From the NCBI RefSeq assembly GCF_024158125.1, contig NZ_JAMZFT010000001.1, forward strand, positions 558,001-622,000: a stretch of DNA of 64,000 nt, in the 5' to 3' direction. Below the pieces are notes generated by a model, which saw only the letters and a program-made list of their open reading frames with translations, ran no database searches and was not told the DNA's origin. This stretch comes from Futiania mangrovi. GTDB taxonomy: Bacteria > Pseudomonadota > Alphaproteobacteria > Futianiales > Futianiaceae. This document shows, piece after piece, positions 1 to 6,792 of the stretch; the stretch's first letter is position 1, and each line of letters begins with the position of its first letter. Position numbers and translations under genes: made by a program.

Positions 1-113
1 GGATCACGGTCTGGTACCGGCCCCGCGAGGGCGAGACGGACGCCGACCGGGCGCGCATGGCCGACGAACTGACAACATACCTGATAAACGGTTTGCGGAG
101 GGATGAGGCGTGA
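1..113 (+). CDS. TetR/AcrR-type regulator, C-terminal fragment
   Basis: This is the last 36 codons of a gene that begins before the window; the reading frame is open from base 3 to the TGA at 111-113. The tail reads ITVWYRPRE followed by a helix ending in YLINGLRRDEA. That resembles the C-terminal ligand-domain end of many TetR-family regulators of acyl-CoA catabolism (a WYRP motif followed by a final helix ending LL-x-GL). The stop overlaps the GTG start of the ligase gene, so the regulator would lead the operon it may control. The DNA-binding domain is outside the window, so the family call rests only on this tail. Confidence 0.5.
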   Translation, partial: ITVWYRPREGETDADRARMADELTTYLINGLRRDEA

Positions 114-1441
114 TCGTAGCGGAGCCGTATTCGGCCGATGTCTGGGACGAGCGGGAACTCTGGTCGCGCGACCGGATCGAGGCACACCAGCTGTCCGCCC
201 TGAAGACGCAGCTTGCCCGCGTCGCCCGCGACAGCGCGCACTATGCGCAGGTGTTCAAGGACGCAGGGTTCGAGGCGGGTGATCTCACGTCCTTCGACGA
301 CCTGCGCGCGCTGCCGCTGACGCGCAAGTCGGACTACCTGAAAAGCGTGGAGGCCGCGCCGCCCTTCGGGTCGATGCTGGCGGTCGCACCTGAGGACGTG
401 ATCCGGGTGCACTTCTCCTCCGGCACGACGTCCAAGCCCTCGCCCGACTGCTGGACCGGCGCCGACATCGAGCGCTGGGCCGACCTCTATGCCCGGCTCG
501 CCTACAGCCACGGCGTGCGCAAGGGCGACGTCTACCAATGCCTGTTCAACTTCTCCTGGTTCGTGGGCGGGCTCGGCGCCTTCATGGCCTATCAGCGGAT
601 CGGTGCGATCTGCATCCCGGGCGGCAGCGGCGACAGCGAGCGCCAGATCGACACCATGTTCGAGTATGGCACGACCTGCACGACCTCGACGCCCTCCTTC
701 ATGGCGCACCTGGCGGAGGTCGCGCGCAAGATGGGCCGCGATCCGCGCCAGACCAAGGTTTCCAAGATCATGCTGGGGGGCGAGCCCGGCGCGAACATCC
801 CCGCCACGCGCCAGATGATCGAGGAGCTTTGGGACGCCAGGTGCTACGACGGCTACGGCAGCCTGGAGTTCCAGCCGATCGCCTGGGATTGCGCCGCGCA
901 GAACGGGCCGCACCTTGTAGAGGATTTCGCGTTCGCCGAGGTGCTGGACCCCGACACCCACGAGCCCGTGGCCGACGGCACGCCGGGCGTGCTGGTGCTC
1001 ACCCATCTCGACAAGCAGGCGACGCCGCTGGTGCGCTGGTGGACCGGCGACATGGTGGTGCGCGACCGGGCGCCCTGTTCGTGCGGGCGCACGCATGCCC
1101 GCCTGGTCGGCGGCGTGCAGGGCCGTGCCGACGACATGATGGTCATTCGCGGCGTCAACGTCTTCCCCTCCGCGGTCGAGGAGGTGGTGCGCTCCACCCC
1201 CGGCACGACGGGCGAGTACCTGATCGTGCTCGACAAGGACACGCGCGATGCGAAGACGGGCTTCCTCACGGGCTTCAAGCTGCGCATCGAGGCGGCGAAG
1301 GGTGCACCAGCCGACCTCAAGGAGCGGATGGCCGCCGCCGTGCGCACGCGTCTGCAGGTCCGCGCCATCGTCGAGGTGATGGCGGAGGGAGAGCTTCCCC
1401 GCTCCACCCACAAGGCCAAGCGCATCCTGCGCGAGGAGTGA
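110..1441 (+). CDS. PaaK-like acyl/aryl-CoA ligase (AMP-forming)
   Basis: A 443-residue member of the phenylacetate-CoA ligase (PaaK) branch of adenylate-forming enzymes, which activate a carboxylic acid with ATP and CoA in the cytosol. Visible features are the P-loop SSGTTSKPS at about 103-111, YGSLE at about 250 in the aromatic-loop position, WWTGDM at about 316, a CSCGR cysteine pair at about 322-326 typical of PaaK zinc-binding loops, GRADDMMVIRGVNVFPS at about 338-354, and a C-terminal lysine-rich tail THKAKR. Length fits PaaK (430-450). It starts at GTG 110, overlapping the upstream stop as GTGA. No paaABCDE genes are nearby, so phenylacetate itself is unlikely to be the substrate; the true acid is unknown. 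Confidence 0.85.
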   Translation: MIVAEPYSADVWDERELWSRDRIEAHQLSALKTQLARVARDSAHYAQVFKDAGFEAGDLTSFDDLRALPLTRKSDYLKSVEAAPPFGSMLAVAPEDVIRVHFSSGTTSKPSPDCWTGADIERWADLYARLAYSHGVRKGDVYQCLFNFSWFVGGLGAFMAYQRIGAICIPGGSGDSERQIDTMFEYGTTCTTSTPSFMAHLAEVARKMGRDPRQTKVSKIMLGGEPGANIPATRQMIEELWDARCYDGYGSLEFQPIAWDCAAQNGPHLVEDFAFAEVLDPDTHEPVADGTPGVLVLTHLDKQATPLVRWWTGDMVVRDRAPCSCGRTHARLVGGVQGRADDMMVIRGVNVFPSAVEEVVRSTPGTTGEYLIVLDKDTRDAKTGFLTGFKLRIEAAKGAPADLKERMAAAVRTRLQVRAIVEVMAEGELPRSTHKAKRILREE

Positions 1442-1445
1442 GCCG

Positions 1446-2252
1446 ATGACCGCTGCCGACTTCCGCCCCGTGCTGGCGCAGGACGCGCTTTCCGGGCACA
1501 GCGTGATCGTCACCGGCGCAGGCTCCGGCATTGGCCGGGCCATAGCGCTGCGGCTGCTGGCGCTCGGTGCCCGCGTCACGGGTGTGGGGCGCCGGGCGGA
1601 GACGCTGGAGGAGACGGGCCGCATGGCCGGTGCGGACGCGGCCTATGCGGCCGAGGTCTGCGACGTGCGCGAGGCGGACGCGGTCGAGGCGCTGGTCGCG
1701 CGCGTGGGCGAGGCGCACGGCCTCACCGGCCTCGTCAACAATGCGGGCGGGCAGTTCTTCGCGCGGGCCGAGGACATCTCGCCGCGTGGCTGGCAGGCGG
1801 TCGTGAACCTCAACCTCAACGCGGTTTTCGCGATCACCCGGGCGGCGCGGCCCTATCTGGAGGCCTCCCGCGGGGCGGTCGTCAACATGTCGCTGAGCCC
1901 GGTCGAGCGGGGCGCCATCGGCATGTCGCACTCGCTGGCCGCGCGGGCGGGCGTGCTGGCGATGACGCGGGCGCTGGCGCTCGAATGGGGGGGGCAGGGC
2001 ATCCGCGTGAACTGCCTGGGGCCGGGCACGGTGCTGACACCGGCGCTCGCCGACGAGGCGCATGCCCCCCATGTCGCGAAATTGGTGGCAGGGGTGCCTC
2101 TGGGGCGTGCAACCTCTCCGGAGGAAGTGGCGGAGCTGACCGCGTTCCTCATCAGCCCGGCGGGCGCGCTGATGACCGGCCAGCTCATCCAGATCGACGG
2201 CGGCGCGCACCTCGGCGTGCCGGTCAACATGCTCGGGGAGGATGGCGCATGA
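1446..2252 (+). CDS. SDR-family protein lacking the YxxxK pair
   Basis: A 268-residue short-chain dehydrogenase/reductase fold. It has the cofactor motif TGAGSGIG at 23-30, NNAGG at about 98-102, and the C-terminal block IRVNCLGPGTV. The place where the catalytic Tyr-x3-Lys should lie reads HSLAARAGVLAMTR (about 161-174), with no tyrosine and arginine for lysine. The HSxAARAGV string recalls PECR/DECR-type enoyl-CoA reductases rather than ordinary ketoreductases. A role as an enoyl- or dienoyl-CoA reductase in this CoA operon is therefore my inference; a non-classical or inactive SDR is also possible. It lies 4 bases after the ligase and overlaps the next gene as ATGA. Confidence 0.8.
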   Translation: MTAADFRPVLAQDALSGHSVIVTGAGSGIGRAIALRLLALGARVTGVGRRAETLEETGRMAGADAAYAAEVCDVREADAVEALVARVGEAHGLTGLVNNAGGQFFARAEDISPRGWQAVVNLNLNAVFAITRAARPYLEASRGAVVNMSLSPVERGAIGMSHSLAARAGVLAMTRALALEWGGQGIRVNCLGPGTVLTPALADEAHAPHVAKLVAGVPLGRATSPEEVAELTAFLISPAGALMTGQLIQIDGGAHLGVPVNMLGEDGA

Positions 2253-2704
2253 GCAATTCGCTCTATTACGAGGATTTCGAGACGGGGCAGATCTTCAAAA
2301 GCCCCGCCCGGACCATCACAGAGGCAGACCTGACGATATTCTCCATGGTATCGGGCGACTGGAACCCGATCCACGTGGACGCCGAATACGCCAAGACGAC
2401 GCGCTTCGGGCAGCGCCTCGTCCACGGCGCGCTGGGCATCGCGATCATCACCGGCTTCTACGACCGGATCGGGGTGTTCGAGGACTCCGCGCTCGCGCTG
2501 CTCGGCATCCAGGACTGGCAGTTCAAGGCCCCGATCCTGATCGGTGACACGCTGCACATGGAAATGGAAATCGGCGAGAAGCGCCTGACGAGCAAGGGCG
2601 ACGCTGGCATCATGGACCGCATCATCCGGCTGAAGCGCCACGACGGGACCGTCGTGCAGGAAGGCCGCATGGGCATCATGCTGAAGCTGAAGCCGAAGGG
2701 CTGA
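2249..2704 (+). CDS. MaoC-like (R)-specific enoyl-CoA hydratase
   Basis: A 151-residue single hot-dog domain of the MaoC/hydratase-2 family, which adds water across a trans-2-enoyl-CoA. The diagnostic hydratase-2 motif is intact: SGDWNPIHVD (about 33-42), with Asp and His four residues apart, followed by RFGQRLVHGALG. The start ATG at 2249 overlaps the SDR stop. Longer upstream reading in this frame runs through the SDR gene and is a shadow. It sits between the putative reductase and a second ligase, so it probably hydrates an intermediate of the same pathway. The substrate cannot be read from sequence. Confidence 0.85.
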   Translation: MSNSLYYEDFETGQIFKSPARTITEADLTIFSMVSGDWNPIHVDAEYAKTTRFGQRLVHGALGIAIITGFYDRIGVFEDSALALLGIQDWQFKAPILIGDTLHMEMEIGEKRLTSKGDAGIMDRIIRLKRHDGTVVQEGRMGIMLKLKPKG

Positions 2705-2728
2705 GCCAGGAAACGGGATACGGAACCG

Positions 2729-4354
2729 ATGCAGGCGGACAGCGCAAACGCGAAAATGATCGCGGCGCCGGAAAGGACGCTGACCGCCATGCTGGCGGCG
2801 CAGCCGGCGGACGCGACGGCGATCGTCTACGAGGGAGAGCGCTGGACCTTCGGCGCGCTTCTGGAGCTGAGCCGGAAGGCCGCCGGCGGGCTTGCCCGCC
2901 TCGGCATCGGGCCGGGCGACCGGGTGGCGATCTGGCTGCCCAATTGCGTCGCCTATGCCGCGACGATGCTCGGTTGCGCGCAATTGGGCGCGGTGGCGGT
3001 CGCGGTCAACACGCGATTCCGGTCGGTCGAGGTCGAGGACATCGTGGGCCGCGGGCGCTGCAAGGCGCTGATCTTCTGGCCGGGGTTCAAGAGCATAGAT
3101 TTCGCAGGGATTCTCAAGGCGGTGGACCCGAAGGCTCTGACCACGCTCGAAACGCTCGTGGTCTATGACGAGGGGGGCGACGCGCCCGACGACGTGGGCC
3201 TTCCGGGCATCGCGACCGTGCGCTACGCGGACGTGATGTCGGCCGATCCTTACGCCGATTGCCACGGCACGCCGGAGAGCCCGTGCAACATGTTCACGAC
3301 CTCGGGCACCACGAAGAAGCCCAAGTTCGTCATGCACAAGCAGTCGGTCGTCGTGCACCACGCGCGCGAGGTGGTCCGCGGCTTCGGCTATGGCGCGCGG
3401 GACGCGGTCATGCTGCAGACCGTGCCGATGTGCGGGGTCTTCGGCTTCTGCCAGTTCCTCGCAGGCCTCGCCGCCGGCCGGCCCAACGTGCTGATGTCGG
3501 TGTTCGACGCCGAGGGCGCGGTCGACCTGATCCGCGAACATGGCGTCACCCACACGGTCGGCGGCGACGACATGGCCGACCGGATGATCGCGGCGGCGGA
3601 CGCGAGCGGCAAGCCCATGAGCACGCTGCGTCATTTCGGCTATGCCCGGTTCAACGCAGCGCTCACCGACATCGTGGAACGTGCTGACGCGCACGGCTTC
3701 ACCATGTGCGCGGTCTATGGCAGCAGCGAGGTGCAGGCGCTCTTCTCGGTCCAGCGCGCCGACGCCCCGGCGGAGCAGCGAAAGATCGGCGGCGGGATCC
3801 CCGTCTCCCCGGATGCGGAAATCCGGGCGCGGGACCGGGAGACAGGCCGCATCCTGCCGCACGGGGAGCCGGGCGAACTGGAGATGCGCGCGCCGAGCCT
3901 GATGATCGGCTACGACGGCAATCCGGAAGCGAGCGCCGAGGCGATGACCGAGGACGGGTACTTCCGTACCGGCGACCTTGGCTACACGACGGAGCGGGAA
4001 GGCTTCGTCTACCTCTCGCGCATGGGCGACGTTCTGCGGCTCGGCGGATTCCTCGTCAATCCGGCGGAGATCGAGGATCACCTCGTCCATCATCCGGCGG
4101 TCGACGGCGCGCAGGTCGTGGGCGCGGAAAGGCATCCGGGCACGGTCGCGGTCGGCTTCGTGATGCTGAAGCCGGGGGCGGAGACGGACGAGGCTGCGCT
4201 GAAGGCCCACTGCAAGGCGGGGCTCGCGAGCTTCAAGCAGCCGGCGCGCATCTTCATCGTCGACGCTTTCCCCGTCACGCAGAGCGCGAACGGCACCAAG
4301 ATACAGCGCGCCAAGCTGCGGGAGATGGCGGCGGAACGCCTCGCGGAGGCTTGA
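2729..4354 (+). CDS. AMP-dependent acyl-CoA synthetase
   Basis: A 541-residue ANL-superfamily ligase. Core motifs are TTSGTTKKPK at about 190-199 (P-loop, with lysine in place of the usual glycine after GTT), YGSSE at about 329-333, FRTGDLG at about 412-418, and a C-terminal GTKIQRAK with the adenylation lysine at about 521. The hinge region RMGDVLRLGGFLVNPAEIE is slightly divergent because leucine replaces the usual asparagine after GG-x. It is the second acid-activating enzyme in the operon after the PaaK-like gene. Either two acids are activated, or one ligase re-activates a ring-opened or side-chain product. Substrate unknown. Confidence 0.85.
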   Translation: MQADSANAKMIAAPERTLTAMLAAQPADATAIVYEGERWTFGALLELSRKAAGGLARLGIGPGDRVAIWLPNCVAYAATMLGCAQLGAVAVAVNTRFRSVEVEDIVGRGRCKALIFWPGFKSIDFAGILKAVDPKALTTLETLVVYDEGGDAPDDVGLPGIATVRYADVMSADPYADCHGTPESPCNMFTTSGTTKKPKFVMHKQSVVVHHAREVVRGFGYGARDAVMLQTVPMCGVFGFCQFLAGLAAGRPNVLMSVFDAEGAVDLIREHGVTHTVGGDDMADRMIAAADASGKPMSTLRHFGYARFNAALTDIVERADAHGFTMCAVYGSSEVQALFSVQRADAPAEQRKIGGGIPVSPDAEIRARDRETGRILPHGEPGELEMRAPSLMIGYDGNPEASAEAMTEDGYFRTGDLGYTTEREGFVYLSRMGDVLRLGGFLVNPAEIEDHLVHHPAVDGAQVVGAERHPGTVAVGFVMLKPGAETDEAALKAHCKAGLASFKQPARIFIVDAFPVTQSANGTKIQRAKLREMAAERLAEA

Positions 4355-4412
4355 TCGGGCGCGCACACCGGCGTTTTCTGCCGGGAAAGCAAGAGCCAAG
4401 GAAGGACAAGGG

Positions 4413-5612
4413 ATGAAACCCCTCAAGGGCATGACGGTGCTCGACCTCAGCAAGGTCATCGCGGGACCGCTGTGCGGGCAGTACCTGGGCGACCTCGGCG
4501 CCGACGTCATCAAGGTGGAACCGGTCGGCGTGGGCGACGACACGCGCACCTGGGCGCCGCAGGAGAAGGGTGTCTCCGCGCTGTTCCTCAGTTTCAATCA
4601 CAACAAGCGCTCGGTCGCCGTTGATCTGAAATCGGAAGAAGGCCGCAAGATTGTCCACGACATCGCCCGCAAGGCCGACATCGTGCTGCAGGGCTTCGGC
4701 AGCGGCACGGCGAAGAAGCTGGGCGTCGACTACGAGACGCTGAAGGCGCTGAACCCCACGATCATCTATTGCGAGATCTCCGGCTACGGGCGCGACGGCC
4801 CCCTGGGCACGCGGCCGGGCTACGACGCCATGCTGCAGGCGTTCAGCGGCCTCATCAGCACCATGGGCGAGGAAGGCGAGCCCTACATGCGGGCAAGCTT
4901 TTCTCCCGTAGACCTCGCCACGGGGTCGCACGCGCTTTCCGGCATCCTCGCCGCCGTGATCGAGCGGGGGCGCACCGGCAAGGGGACCTACCTTGAGGTG
5001 TCGCTGCTCGACAGCTCCATGATGCTCATGAGCTATCTCGCGCAGAACTACTGGCGGTCGGGCAAGCTGCCGAAGCGGATGGGCACGGCACACCCGGCGC
5101 TCGCGCCCTATCAGACGTTCGATGCGTCCGACGGCGCGCTGCTGATCGGCTGCGGCAACGATGCGCAATGGCGGCGGATGTGCGTGCTGATGGGACGGCC
5201 CGAGCTTGCGACCGACCCCGATTTCGCGACCAATGAGGCCCGCGTGCGCAATTTCGACCGCACGGTCGCCGCAGTCGCGGAGAAGATCGCCGAGAAGCCG
5301 GTCGCGCACTGGCTGGAGGTGCTGGCGGAGGCGAAGCTGCCGTGCGCGCCCATCCACACGGTCGCGCAGGCGCTGGAGCATCCGCAGGTCGCGGCGCGCA
5401 AGCTCCTGGTGGAGACCGAGCATCCGGTGCTGGGGCACATCAAGAACGTCGGTTATCCCGTTCGTTTCGAAGGGGAGGCGCGGGCGGCCGAGCGAACGCC
5501 GCCGCTGCTCGGCCAGCATACGGAGGAGGTGTTGCGCGAGCTGGGCTACGACGATGAGGCGATTGCCGCGCTGGCGACGTCGGGCCGCATCGGCACGGGG
5601 GACGCCGCATGA
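4413..5612 (+). CDS. class III CoA-transferase (CaiB/BaiF)
   Basis: A 399-residue family III CoA-transferase, which moves CoA between carboxylates through an enzyme-aspartyl anhydride. Visible features are the N-terminal VLDLSKVIAGPLCGQYLGDLGADVIKVE block in two pieces (roughly residues 10-38), the adenine-pocket NHNKRS, and SFSPVDLATG at about 164-173 carrying the catalytic aspartate. Length matches CaiB and formyl-CoA transferase (about 400). It follows the ligase by 58 bases and overlaps the next MaoC gene as ATGA. Together with two ligases it gives the operon three ways to make a thioester. The donor and acceptor are not deducible. Confidence 0.87.
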   Translation: MKPLKGMTVLDLSKVIAGPLCGQYLGDLGADVIKVEPVGVGDDTRTWAPQEKGVSALFLSFNHNKRSVAVDLKSEEGRKIVHDIARKADIVLQGFGSGTAKKLGVDYETLKALNPTIIYCEISGYGRDGPLGTRPGYDAMLQAFSGLISTMGEEGEPYMRASFSPVDLATGSHALSGILAAVIERGRTGKGTYLEVSLLDSSMMLMSYLAQNYWRSGKLPKRMGTAHPALAPYQTFDASDGALLIGCGNDAQWRRMCVLMGRPELATDPDFATNEARVRNFDRTVAAVAEKIAEKPVAHWLEVLAEAKLPCAPIHTVAQALEHPQVAARKLLVETEHPVLGHIKNVGYPVRFEGEARAAERTPPLLGQHTEEVLRELGYDDEAIAALATSGRIGTGDAA

Positions 5613-6088
5613 GCGAGGGCTGGACGAGGGCCGCCCACCGGGGCGTGCCGCAGCGCTGGTTCGAGGATTTCAGCGTGGGCGAACGCTACGCCCAGCCGAG
5701 CCGCACGGTGACCGGCGCGAACTTCGCGGCCTTCCAGGTCGTCTCCGGCGACAATCACGAAAGCCACTACGATATCGAATATTGCCGGGAGCATGGGCAC
5801 GCCGACCTGCTGGCGCACGGGCTGCAGGTCAATTGCTTCACGGCGGCGGGCGCAGGGCAGTTCCCGCACGAGGTATCGGAGTCGCTCGTGGCCTTCCTCG
5901 AGCAATCCTCGAAGTTCCTGAAACCCGTCGTGCGCGGCGACACGCTCTATCCCGCGCTGGAGATCGTGGAACTGACGCCCCAGCGGACGACGGGCGTGAT
6001 CGCCATGCGCGCAACGATCCACAACCAGCGGGGCGAACTGGTGCTCGAAGGCGAGCACCGGTACCTGATACGCAAACGGCCCGCCTGA
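5609..6088 (+). CDS. MaoC-like hydratase, second copy
   Basis: A 159-residue hot-dog protein with the hydratase-2 catalytic arrangement SGDNHESHYD (about 50-59, Asp and His four apart) followed by LLAHGLQ. It is clearly divergent from the MaoC protein at 2249-2704. Some relatives hydrate mesaconyl-type or other branched thioesters, and the CoA-transferase next door would suit such chemistry, but that is inference. The start ATG overlaps the CoA-transferase stop. The stop codon lies in the loop of a GC-rich hairpin that separates it from the converging gene. Confidence 0.83.
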   Translation: MSEGWTRAAHRGVPQRWFEDFSVGERYAQPSRTVTGANFAAFQVVSGDNHESHYDIEYCREHGHADLLAHGLQVNCFTAAGAGQFPHEVSESLVAFLEQSSKFLKPVVRGDTLYPALEIVELTPQRTTGVIAMRATIHNQRGELVLEGEHRYLIRKRPA

Positions 6089-6099
6089 GGGGCGGGCCG
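6077..6099. terminator. hairpin between converging genes
   Basis: A perfect 9-bp stem, CGGCCCGCC (6077-6085) against GGCGGGCCG (6091-6099), with a five-base loop that includes the stop codon of the plus-strand gene. It lies between the 3' ends of two converging operons. On the minus strand it is followed by TTTGCG, a weak U-tract. Probably a bidirectional terminator. Confidence 0.5.
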
Positions 6100-6135
6100 C
6101 AGCGCATGTGAGGGGCGCGGGGCGCGCCCTCCGCG

Positions 6136-6789
6136 TCAGATCTTCGCGAACTTGGCCAGCGCCTCCCGGAAGGTGAGGCCCTTTTCCATTTCCTTCATCG
6201 CCTTCGCGTCGTCGTCGGCGAAGCGGGTCACCATGTCGGCGACCTCGTCGGCCTTCTCCGCTGGGATGCAGACGACGCCGGTGCCGTCGGCCACGATCAC
6301 GTCGCCCGGGCGCACGCGCACGCCGGCGCAGACGATGGGCTCGCCGATCGCTTCGACCTTCAGGCGCGTCTTGCCGGGGGTGGGGACCATGTGGGTGGAG
6401 AAGGCTGCGAAGCCGAACTCCACGATCTCCTCCCGGTCGCGGATGCCGCCATCGACCACCAGGCCCTCGATCCCCTTGAGCTTCGCGGCGTAGGAGGCCA
6501 TGCCGCCCCAGGTCGAAACCGGCACGCCGCCGTTCGCCACGACGATCACGTCGCCGGGGCCGGCCGCGTCGATCATGTGGCCGACCTTGAAATCCTCGGT
6601 CGGGAAGGAGCCCTTTGGCCCCGTCACCTCGCGCACGGTCACGGCGCGCCCGACGCAGCGCAGGCCGGTGCCAGCGGCGTGCAGGCCCAGCATCACGCCG
6701 TCGAAGCCGATGTCGTCGAGCGCGTTGGCGATGGTCGGCGTGGCGATGTCCTTGAGCTTCGCCAGGGTCTCGTCGGAAACGCGGATCAC
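6136..6789 (-). CDS. RraA-like / HMG aldolase family protein
   Basis: A 217-residue member of the RraA-like family, which includes 4-hydroxy-4-methyl-2-oxoglutarate (HMG) and CHA aldolases as well as the RNase E inhibitor RraA. The enzyme-type motif is present: VVDGGIRDRE at about 111-120, whose Arg117-Asp118 match the catalytic Arg-Asp pair of HMG aldolase, plus GGVPVSTWGG at about 87-96. An aldolase or oxaloacetate-type decarboxylase role is therefore more likely than RNase regulation. It starts at GTG 6789 with GGAGG eight bases upstream. It is only 3 bases after the E1-like gene, so the two are co-transcribed. Confidence 0.8.
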   Translation of the reverse strand: MIRVSDETLAKLKDIATPTIANALDDIGFDGVMLGLHAAGTGLRCVGRAVTVREVTGPKGSFPTEDFKVGHMIDAAGPGDVIVVANGGVPVSTWGGMASYAAKLKGIEGLVVDGGIRDREEIVEFGFAAFSTHMVPTPGKTRLKVEAIGEPIVCAGVRVRPGDVIVADGTGVVCIPAEKADEVADMVTRFADDDAKAMKEMEKGLTFREALAKFAKI

Positions 6790-6792
6790 GTC

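Noticed and set aside
1853-4597. Very long open frames opposite known genes, for example 914 codons on the minus strand here
   Set aside because: They mirror the real genes, have no family motifs, are rich in Arg, His and Pro, and are expected in very GC-rich DNA where stops are rare.
110-6088. A phenylacetate degradation operon based on the PaaK-like ligase
   Set aside because: No paaABCDE, paaZ or paaG-type genes are present, and the SDR, MaoC and CoA-transferase genes do not belong to that pathway.
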